Positions 30,878 to 36,493 of a stretch of DNA of 36,493 bases are shown one piece after another. The notes under the pieces were generated by a model. The model saw nothing but the letters and a program-made list of their open reading frames with translations, searched no databases and was not told the origin of the DNA. Each line of letters begins with the position of its first letter. The first letter of the stretch is position 1. The position numbers and the translations under genes are program-made. Source of the DNA: Hominenteromicrobium sp964531265 (GTDB lineage: Bacteria > Bacillota > Clostridia > Oscillospirales > Acutalibacteraceae); the NCBI GenBank assembly GCA_964531265.1, contig CAZHDW010000019.1, forward strand, positions 1 through 36,493, read 5' to 3'.

Positions 30878-32503
30878 ATGGCAAAGCAGATAATTTACGG
30901 TGAAGACGCAAGAAAGGCTCTTCTCAGCGGTATCAACCAGCTTGCTGATACTGTTAAGATCACACTTGGCCCGAAGGGCAGAAATGTTGTGCTGGATAAG
31001 AAGTTCGGCGCTCCGCTTATAACAAACGACGGCGTTACCATCGCTAAAGAGGTTGAGCTTGAGGATGCCTTTGAGAACATGGGCGCTCAGCTTGTAAAGG
31101 AAGTTGCTACAAAGACAAACGACGTTGCAGGTGACGGTACAACAACAGCTACTCTGCTGGCACAGGCTCTCATCCGTGAGGGTATGAAGAACGTTACAGC
31201 AGGCGCTAACCCGATGGTTCTGCGCAAGGGTATGCAGAAGGCTACTGATGTTGCTGTAAAGGCAGTTACAGAGAACGCTAAGAAGGTTTCCGGCTCCAAC
31301 GATATCGCACGTGTTGCAGCGGTTTCCTCCGGCAGCGAGCAGATAGGCAACCTCATTGCAGACGCAATGGAGAAGGTAACCTCCGACGGCGTTATCACAG
31401 TTGAAGAGTCCAAGACTGCTGAAACATACAGCGAGGTCGTTGAGGGCATGATGTTCGACCGTGGCTACATCACACCGTACATGGTAACAGATACCGATAA
31501 GATGGTTGCAGTTATCGATGACGCATACATCCTCATCACAGATAAGAAGATATCCAACATTCAGGAGATCCTTCCGGTGCTCGAGCAGATCGTTCAGTCA
31601 GGCAAGAAGCTCGTTATCATCGCAGAGGATATCGAGGGCGAGGCTCTTACAACTCTCATCCTCAATAAGCTTCGCGGCACATTTACCTGCGTTGCAGTCA
31701 AGGCTCCGGGCTTTGGCGACAGAAGAAAGGAAATGTTGCTCGATATTGCTACACTGACAGGCGGTCAGGTCATCTCCGAGGAGCTCGGCCTTGAGCTTAA
31801 GGATACAACAATTGCACAGCTCGGCCGTGCGCGCCAGGTCAAGATCGACAAGGAGAATACAATCATCGTTGACGGCGCAGGCAATGCCGAGGCTATCAAG
31901 AATCGTGTTTCCCAGATCAGAAGCCAGATCGAGACTACAACCTCCGATTTCGACCGTGAGAAGCTCCAGGAGCGTCTTGCTAAGCTCGCAGGCGGTGTTG
32001 CTGTTATCAAGGTCGGCGCTGCTACAGAGATCGAGATGAAGGAGCAGAAGCTCCGCATCGAGGACGCGCTTGCAGCTACAAAGGCAGCAGTGGAAGAGGG
32101 CATCGTCGCAGGCGGCGGCACAGCTCTTATCGATGCAATCCCGGCTGTTAAGGCATATGTTGAGTCCGTTGAGGGCGACGAGAAGACAGGTGCTGCTATC
32201 GTTCTTAAGGCACTTGAAGAGCCGGTTCGTCAGATCGCTGCAAACGCAGGTCTCGAGGGTTCCGTTATCATTGAAAACCTCAAGACAAAGGGTGTTGTCG
32301 GCTATGGCTACAATGCTCTCACAGATACCTACGGCGACATGATCGAGCAGGGTATCGTTGACCCGACAAAGGTTACACGTTCCGCTCTGCAGAATGCTTC
32401 CTCTGTTGCGTCCGTTGTTCTTACAACAGAATCCCTTGTTGCAGACATCAAGGAGCCGGCTCCGGCTGCTCCGGCTGCACAGGACATGGGCGGCATGTAC
32501 TAA
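30878..32503 (+). CDS. groEL: Chaperonin GroEL
   Basis: A 541-residue ATP-dependent chaperonin, full length. Motifs: TLGPKGRNVVLDKKFGAP, NDGVTIAKEVEL, the ATP-site VAGDGTTTATLLAQALI, ALTTLILNKLRG and EEGIVAGGGTALI. The C-terminus ends AAPAAQDMGGMY, a shortened form of the usual Gly-Met tail. AGAAGGAGA precedes the ATG. Codon choice is noticeably more uniform (many ACA, GCT, GTT codons) than in neighbours, as expected for a highly expressed gene. Confidence 0.97.
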   Translation: MAKQIIYGEDARKALLSGINQLADTVKITLGPKGRNVVLDKKFGAPLITNDGVTIAKEVELEDAFENMGAQLVKEVATKTNDVAGDGTTTATLLAQALIREGMKNVTAGANPMVLRKGMQKATDVAVKAVTENAKKVSGSNDIARVAAVSSGSEQIGNLIADAMEKVTSDGVITVEESKTAETYSEVVEGMMFDRGYITPYMVTDTDKMVAVIDDAYILITDKKISNIQEILPVLEQIVQSGKKLVIIAEDIEGEALTTLILNKLRGTFTCVAVKAPGFGDRRKEMLLDIATLTGGQVISEELGLELKDTTIAQLGRARQVKIDKENTIIVDGAGNAEAIKNRVSQIRSQIETTTSDFDREKLQERLAKLAGGVAVIKVGAATEIEMKEQKLRIEDALAATKAAVEEGIVAGGGTALIDAIPAVKAYVESVEGDEKTGAAIVLKALEEPVRQIAANAGLEGSVIIENLKTKGVVGYGYNALTDTYGDMIEQGIVDPTKVTRSALQNASSVASVVLTTESLVADIKEPAPAAPAAQDMGGMY

Positions 32504-32522
32504 TCAATTGATATTCATTAAG

Positions 32523-32550
32523 GTCTCCGGCTTCGGTCGGAGGCTTTTTT
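32523..32550 (+). terminator. Intrinsic terminator after groEL
   Basis: GTCTCCGGC (32523-32531) pairs with GTCGGAGGC (32536-32544) including wobble pairs, loop TTCG, then TTTTTT. Confidence 0.92.
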
Positions 32551-32562
32551 GCGTATTCGGCA

Positions 32563-32591
32563 TTGATATCACCGGGTGGAGGTGGTATACT
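32563..32591 (+). promoter_or_regulatory. Promoter of the GtrA-like gene
   Basis: TTGATA (32563-32568), a 17-base spacer and TATACT (32586-32591), 41 bases ahead of the ATG. Confidence 0.75.
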
Positions 32592-32631
32592 TTCAAAATA
32601 AGTGTATTTCAGATATGAAGGTGGATCGTTG

Positions 32632-33051
32632 ATGAATATGATTAAGGAGCTTATGAAAAAGTACCGCGAGCTGATATTATATGTTGTCTTTGGCGGCATG
32701 ACAACACTGGTCAGCCTTGCATCGTACTGGCTGCTGACCGATGTGTGCCAGTTGCACTACATGGTTTCCAATGTGCTCTCTTGGGTAATATCCGTGACAT
32801 TTGCGTATATAACCAACCGCATATGGGTGTTTGAAAGCCGCGCTGTGACGGCAGCCGCCGTACTGCGTGAGATAGTTAGCTTTTTTGCGTGCCGTGTGTC
32901 CTCCGGGCTTATGGAGACCGCTATGATGTTTTTGGGCGTGGATATGCTGCATATGAATGACAAGGCGGTGAAGCTCATCGCCAATGTTTTCGTTATCATA
33001 GCAAATTATGTTCTCAGCAAGGTCATCGTATTTAGGAAGAAGTCGAATTGA
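32632..33051 (+). CDS. GtrA-like membrane protein
   Basis: A 139-residue protein with four predicted membrane helices, typical of the GtrA family, whose members take part in moving or using lipid-linked sugars for envelope polysaccharide decoration. Characteristic stretches: LILYVVFGGMTTLVSLASYW, SWVISVTFAYITNRIWVFES and KLIANVFVIIANYVLSKVIV with a basic end FRKKSN. ATG at 32632 has AAGGTGG upstream. The next gene encodes an LCP enzyme, consistent with envelope glycopolymer work; no GtrB-type glycosyltransferase is adjacent. Confidence 0.88.
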   Translation: MNMIKELMKKYRELILYVVFGGMTTLVSLASYWLLTDVCQLHYMVSNVLSWVISVTFAYITNRIWVFESRAVTAAAVLREIVSFFACRVSSGLMETAMMFLGVDMLHMNDKAVKLIANVFVIIANYVLSKVIVFRKKSN

Positions 33052-33076
33052 CGAATGTGCGGAAAAGATATATAAT
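33048..33076 (+). promoter_or_regulatory. Promoter of the LCP gene, overlapping the end of the GtrA-like gene
   Basis: TTGACG (33048-33053), whose first bases include the GtrA-like stop codon, a 17-base spacer and TATAAT (33071-33076). A TTGTCGACAA palindrome (33092-33101) lies near the expected transcript start. Confidence 0.8.
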
Positions 33077-33123
33077 AGTAAAAATAGTGCATTGTCGACA
33101 AAAGTTGACAAGGAGGTTTTAAT

Positions 33124-34329
33124 TTGAGCAGGGGAAGCAGACGCAGGACATCATTTGAGGATATTTCAAGTTATACGTCCGGTCAAGGGTATAAAAAGAA
33201 GAAAAAGGGCGGCAAGAAGGGCCTTACGGTGCTGCTCTGTGTTTTATTTTCGCTGATGATAGTCATAGGCAGTGGTCTCATGGCGGTGTCGGCGTTTGTA
33301 CTGGATGATCTTACATCGACATCCATATCCAAGGATAACGAGTCCCTCGGTATCGACGAAGACAGCAATAAGGATGACGGAATAATCAACATAGCGCTTT
33401 TCGGTGTTGATTCCCGAGGGGGCGCGGATACCTTTGTCGGAAGAAGCGATGCTATAATGGTGGCTTCGGTCGATACGGTTCATAACAAGATAAAGCTTAC
33501 CTCTCTTTTGAGAGATGCCAAGGTCTATCTGGGTGACCTTACGCCGATGAGCGACGGCTATGATAAGTTGAATCATGCATATGCCTACGGCGGCCCGGAG
33601 GCTGCGATACGCACTCTCAATCAGACATATGATCTGAATATAAAGAACTACGTGTCTGTTAATCTTTCCGGTATGGCGGAGATAGTTGATGCTTTTGGCG
33701 GCGTTGATCTTGATGTTACCGATGCTGAAATAGAGCAGATAAATAATAATATAGGCGGTCTTCACCATGAGAATCCCGACCTTTTCGATGACTTTGCAAA
33801 CTATTTTCAGGGAGAGGCCGGTCATGTTCACCTGAACGGTATTCAGGCTGTGGCCTATGGCAGAATCAGAAATATCGACAGCGATAACAAGAGAGCCGGC
33901 AGACAGCAGGAAATACTTTCGGCGCTGCTCGGAAAGCTGAGAACCGTGTCTCCCATGGATTACCCCACTATACTTTCAAAAATGATGCCGCTTGTTGAGA
34001 CCTCGCTTTCGATAAGTGATATCATAGACATGGCGGGCATACTTTTGGATGGCTTTAGTATTGAGCGTCTGGTTATACCGGGAGAGGTTATCCCGGCGGA
34101 GTCCGGAATACAGTCAAACGGAAGCTGGATGTGGACGTATGATCTGGACATGGCAGCGGCGTACATACACAGCTTTATCTATGAGACGGAATACAACTAT
34201 GTTCCGCCGGTGACGGAGGAAAGCGAAGCTCCGGAGGAGATAGCCGAATCCTCTGCGGAGAGCAGTGACACGGAGGACGACAGCCCGGATGATAACGGAG
34301 AAGAGCCGCCGTCCAGTCAAGATGAATAA
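33124..34329 (+). CDS. LytR-CpsA-Psr (LCP) family cell-wall glycopolymer transferase
   Basis: A 401-residue membrane-anchored enzyme of the family that attaches teichoic acids or capsule chains to peptidoglycan. A basic cytoplasmic N-terminus (KKKKKGGKKG) precedes one membrane helix (about residues 33-58), then the extracellular LCP domain with FGVDSRGGADTFVGRSDAIMV, KLTSLLRDAKVYL, YGRIRNIDSDNKRAGRQQEI: the conserved Asp and Arg residues for pyrophosphate-lipid binding are visible. The C-terminal 45 residues are an acidic, Ser/Glu/Pro-rich tail (from about PPVTEESEAPEE), perhaps a wall-spanning spacer. The start is TTG at 33124 with AAGGAGG 6 bases upstream. The nucleotidyltransferase follows after 39 bases. 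Confidence 0.9.
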   Translation: MSRGSRRRTSFEDISSYTSGQGYKKKKKGGKKGLTVLLCVLFSLMIVIGSGLMAVSAFVLDDLTSTSISKDNESLGIDEDSNKDDGIINIALFGVDSRGGADTFVGRSDAIMVASVDTVHNKIKLTSLLRDAKVYLGDLTPMSDGYDKLNHAYAYGGPEAAIRTLNQTYDLNIKNYVSVNLSGMAEIVDAFGGVDLDVTDAEIEQINNNIGGLHHENPDLFDDFANYFQGEAGHVHLNGIQAVAYGRIRNIDSDNKRAGRQQEILSALLGKLRTVSPMDYPTILSKMMPLVETSLSISDIIDMAGILLDGFSIERLVIPGEVIPAESGIQSNGSWMWTYDLDMAAAYIHSFIYETEYNYVPPVTEESEAPEEIAESSAESSDTEDDSPDDNGEEPPSSQDE

Positions 34330-34368
34330 ATCAACTTTTTCGAAATATGCGAAAGGAAGATGACTGAT

Positions 34369-35286
34369 ATGAAAAAACCTATTTTAGTAGTTCTTGCTGC
34401 GGGTATGGGCAGCAGATACGGCGGCATGAAGCAGATAGACCCGGTTGGAAAAAATGGGGAAATCATTATGGACTTTTCCATATATGATGCTTTGCAGGCC
34501 GGGTTTTCAAAGGTAGTTGCAATCATCAAGGAGGAAATGCTCGATACCTTCAAGGAGGTCATTGGTGACCGTGTATCAAGATACATACCGGTGGAGTATG
34601 TGTTCCAGAAGCTTGATGATCTTCCGGAGGGCTTTACGGTTCCGGAGGGACGAGTGAAGCCGTGGGGCACTGGTCATGCCGTGCTGACCGCAAGGGAGAA
34701 GATCGACGCTCCATTCGTCGTTATCAATGCGGATGATTTTTACGGTGCCGAGGCATTCAGGAAGATCGGCGAGTTCCTTGAGAACAGCTGTGACGACGAG
34801 AAGGCGCACTGGGCAATGGTCGGCTATTACCTCAAGAACACTCTCAGCGAGAACGGCCACGTTGCACGCGGTGTTTGCGTAGAGAAGAACGGTGTGCTCT
34901 CCACGGTTGTTGAGCGTACACGAATCGAAAAGAGGGAGAACGGCCCGGCATATACCGAGGACGACGGACAAACATGGCATGAGCTGGATGAGGATGCGAC
35001 GGTCTCCATGAACCTTTGGGGCTTCACTCCATGCTTTATGGATGATCTTCAGAAGGGCTTCAAGAAGTTCCTTGAGCAGGATATGCCGAATAATCCGTTG
35101 AAGGCTGAGTATTTTCTGCCGTTTGAGGTCAATGACCAGATAAGCGCAGATCGTGCTGATGTGCATGTGCTGAAATCCGCCGATAAGTGGTACGGCGTTA
35201 CATATAAGGACGACAAGCCGGTGGTTATGAAGGCTCTCTCTGCTATGATGGAAAACGGAACCTATCCCGATCCGCTCTGGAAATAA
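34369..35286 (+). CDS. Sugar-phosphate nucleotidyltransferase
   Basis: A 305-residue enzyme expected to make an NDP-sugar from NTP and sugar-1-phosphate, giving donors for glycopolymer synthesis. The nucleotide-binding N-terminus is LAAGMGSRYGGMKQIDPVG; further features are a GTGHAVLTARE block and the metal-binding NADDFYGAEAF. The specific sugar and nucleotide cannot be read from the sequence. ATG at 34369 is preferred: AAAGGAAG lies 9 bases upstream, whereas the alternative ATG at 34360 touches the ribosome site. It is probably co-transcribed with the LCP gene because no terminator lies between them; a strong one follows. Confidence 0.87.
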   Translation: MKKPILVVLAAGMGSRYGGMKQIDPVGKNGEIIMDFSIYDALQAGFSKVVAIIKEEMLDTFKEVIGDRVSRYIPVEYVFQKLDDLPEGFTVPEGRVKPWGTGHAVLTAREKIDAPFVVINADDFYGAEAFRKIGEFLENSCDDEKAHWAMVGYYLKNTLSENGHVARGVCVEKNGVLSTVVERTRIEKRENGPAYTEDDGQTWHELDEDATVSMNLWGFTPCFMDDLQKGFKKFLEQDMPNNPLKAEYFLPFEVNDQISADRADVHVLKSADKWYGVTYKDDKPVVMKALSAMMENGTYPDPLWK

Positions 35287-35302
35287 TATAGCGAAACGAC
35301 TC

Positions 35303-35339
35303 GGTCGACAGGCTTTTCGATAAGTCTGTCGACCTTTTT
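35303..35339 (+). terminator. Intrinsic terminator after the nucleotidyltransferase gene
   Basis: GGTCGACAGGCTT (35303-35315) pairs with AAGTCTGTCGACC (35322-35334), 13 bp with one G-U pair, 6-base loop TTCGAT, then TTTTT. Confidence 0.93.
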
Positions 35340-35404
35340 CTGTAAATTACGGTGCAAACGACCACTGATTGACAGAATTTTGTTGAAATCTGTCTTTTAC
35401 CCTC

Positions 35405-35433
35405 TTGCGGAAAATATAAAAAAAAGATATAAT
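35405..35433 (+). promoter_or_regulatory. Promoter of the NifU-like/GGGtGRT pair
   Basis: TTGCGG (35405-35410), a 17-base spacer and TATAAT (35428-35433), about 100 bases upstream of the ATG. A separate perfect TTGACA at 35369 has no -10 box at the right distance. A GACAGA/TCTGTC inverted repeat lies at 35370-35393. Confidence 0.7.
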
Positions 35434-35536
35434 TAAGAAAATCGGTAATATGGCATTTTGCGCGGAGCAAAAGGCTTATCTTTTTGTGCCCGTGCATTGT
35501 CTGCCAAATAAAATGTAACCGAAAGGAGTACCACTT

Positions 35537-36229
35537 ATGAATTATTCTAAAGAAGTGGAAATGATGTGCACTGTAGCCAAGGGCCCGAAGCACGGTCCGG
35601 CTCCGATCCCGGAAGAGGGCAAGTGGGTACAGGCAAAGGAAATCAAAGATATTTCTGCTTACACACATGGCGTGGGCTGGTGCGCACCGCAGCAGGGCGC
35701 CTGCAAGCTGTCTCTTAACGTTAAGGACGGTATCATTGAAGAAGCTCTTGTTGAGACTATCGGCTGCTCCGGTATGACACATTCCGCAGCTATGGCTGCT
35801 GAGATTCTCCCGGGCAAGACTCTGCTCGAAGCACTGAACACAGACCTCGTATGTGATGCTATCAACACCGCTATGCGTGAGCTGTTCCTGCAGATCGTAT
35901 ACGGCCGTTCTCAGTCTGCTTTCTCCGAGGGCGGTCTTGTTATCGGCGCAGGCATGGAAGACCTCGGTAAGGGCGAGCGTTCCATGGTCGGCACAATGTA
36001 CGGCACAAAGGCAAAGGGCGTTCGTTACCTCGAAATGACAGAGGGCTACTGCACAAGAATGGCTCTTGATGAGGATGATCAGGTTATCGGTTACGAGTTC
36101 GTATCCCTCGGCAAGATGACTGACTTCATTAAGAAGGGCATGGAGCCGAACGAAGCATACGAGAAGTCCAAGGGTACATACGGCAGATTTGCTGATGCCG
36201 TTAAGTACATTGACCCGCGTAAGGAATAA
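35537..36229 (+). CDS. NifU/IscU-like iron-sulfur scaffold-related protein with extended C-terminus
   Basis: A 230-residue protein. Residues about 50-115 match the IscU/NifU-N fold: GACKLSLNVKDGIIEEALVE, IGCSGMTHSAAMAAEILPGK and TLLEALNTDLVCDAIN. Candidate cluster ligands are C49, C56, C77, C106 and, beyond the usual domain, C172 (TEGYCTRM). The arrangement around C49/C56 differs from classical IscU (Cys-Gly-Asp), so scaffold activity is not assured. The C-terminal 115 residues are not part of ordinary IscU. AAAGGAG precedes the ATG. The GGGtGRT gene follows after 14 bases. Codon choice resembles that of groEL, suggesting high expression. Confidence 0.8.
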   Translation: MNYSKEVEMMCTVAKGPKHGPAPIPEEGKWVQAKEIKDISAYTHGVGWCAPQQGACKLSLNVKDGIIEEALVETIGCSGMTHSAAMAAEILPGKTLLEALNTDLVCDAINTAMRELFLQIVYGRSQSAFSEGGLVIGAGMEDLGKGERSMVGTMYGTKAKGVRYLEMTEGYCTRMALDEDDQVIGYEFVSLGKMTDFIKKGMEPNEAYEKSKGTYGRFADAVKYIDPRKE

Positions 36230-36243
36230 GGAGGGGAACGAGC

Positions 36244-36493
36244 ATGGCAAATTTTGAAGGCTATGAGAGACGCGAGGCTAAGATCCTCGGCGTTTTGAAG
36301 GAATATGGTATTTCTTCCATCGATGAGTGCCAGGAGATCTGCGCTGCTAAGGGCATCGATCCGTACACCATCGTTCAGGAAACACAGCCGATCTGCTTTG
36401 AGAACGCAAAGTGGGCTTACGTTGTAGGCTGCGCTATCGCAATCAAGATGGGCTGCACAAAGGCTGCTGACGCTGCTGCTGCTATCGGTATCG
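36244..36493 (+). CDS. GGGtGRT-family protein, N-terminal part (3' cut by window)
   Basis: An open frame from ATG 36244 runs off the window end; the first 83 residues are visible (MANFEGYERREAKILGVLKE, ICFENAKWAYVVGCAIAIKM, ending in an Ala-rich stretch). The start has AAGGAGGGGAACGAGC upstream. From memory this matches the N-terminus of the family named for a later GGGtGRT motif, which lies outside the window, so the identification rests on the N-terminus and on the neighbouring NifU-like gene. The family function is unknown. Cys residues in EICAAKG, ICFEN and GCAIA are worth noting given the iron-sulfur context. Confidence 0.7.
   Translation, partial: MANFEGYERREAKILGVLKEYGISSIDECQEICAAKGIDPYTIVQETQPICFENAKWAYVVGCAIAIKMGCTKAADAAAAIGI

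Noticed and set aside
35369..35400. Perfect TTGACA as the -35 box for the NifU-like gene
   Set aside because: No -10 sequence lies 16-18 bases downstream; the TTGCGG/TATAAT pair at 35405-35433 is a better promoter.
35243..36250. 335-codon minus-strand frame opposite the NifU-like gene
   Set aside because: It overlaps a strong terminator, a promoter and a well-started plus-strand gene; the translation is low-complexity shadow sequence.

Overview
The window looks like the chromosome of a Gram-positive anaerobic gut Clostridium, probably Oscillospiraceae/Ruminococcus-like. This is inferred from gene content: a six-subunit Rnf complex, [FeFe]-hydrogenase maturation genes (hydG, hydF), a CIRCE-controlled groESL operon, a CbxX/SpoVK-type ATPase, GH36 and GH29 glycosidases, strong AGGAGG-type ribosome sites and GTG/TTG starts. 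A run of exactly 100 N inside a tandem repeat marks it as a draft or metagenome contig. No tRNA, rRNA, CRISPR array or intact insertion sequence was seen.

Layout. 1-2.1 kb (+): end of a purine operon (stand-alone AICAR transformylase, purD), closed by a bidirectional terminator. 2.1-8.0 kb (-): GH36 alpha-galactosidase; an orphan solute-binding lipoprotein whose two half-domains are in swapped order; an IlvD/Edd-family dehydratase behind a small lipoprotein gene. 8.1-11.8 kb (+): aroD, cutC and a two-module AAA protein. 11.8-12.8 kb (-): decayed mobile-element material, including the N-terminal part of a phage terminase fused in frame to unrelated sequence. 12.8-16.4 kb (+): short GH29 fucosidase, then two COG0523 (CobW/P47K) GTPases, the first with 28-residue His/Asp/Cys metal-binding repeats. 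16.4-19.2 kb (+): rRNA methyltransferase, lipid-kinase-family protein, GNAT acetyltransferase. 19.2-24.3 kb (+): rnfCDGEAB. 24.3-26.75 kb (-): three-gene ABC-2 exporter behind a long structured leader. 27.0-30.2 kb (+): TM1266-like regulator, hydG and hydF behind a leader ending in an intrinsic terminator. 30.4-32.5 kb (+): groES-groEL. 32.6-35.3 kb (+): GtrA-like membrane protein, LCP-family cell-wall enzyme and a nucleotidyltransferase. 35.4 kb to the end (+): a NifU/IscU-like protein followed by a GGGtGRT-family protein cut by the window edge.

How the genes fit together. Rnf couples ferredoxin oxidation to NAD reduction and ion export. HydG and HydF help build the H-cluster of [FeFe] hydrogenase, the other main ferredoxin sink in such bacteria. 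The NifU-like/GGGtGRT pair may connect to the same iron-sulfur economy, but that is inference. GtrA, LCP and nucleotidyltransferase genes suggest glycopolymer synthesis for the envelope. GH36 and GH29 fit use of alpha-galactosides and host fucose.

The items most worth following up are the circularly permuted binding protein, the attenuator-like leader of the hydrogenase-maturation genes, the structured leader of the ABC exporter, the repeat-bearing COG0523 GTPase, the AAA protein with a degenerate Clp-like first module, and the terminal NifU-like/GGGtGRT pair. All calls come from reading the sequence; no database search or folding program was run.
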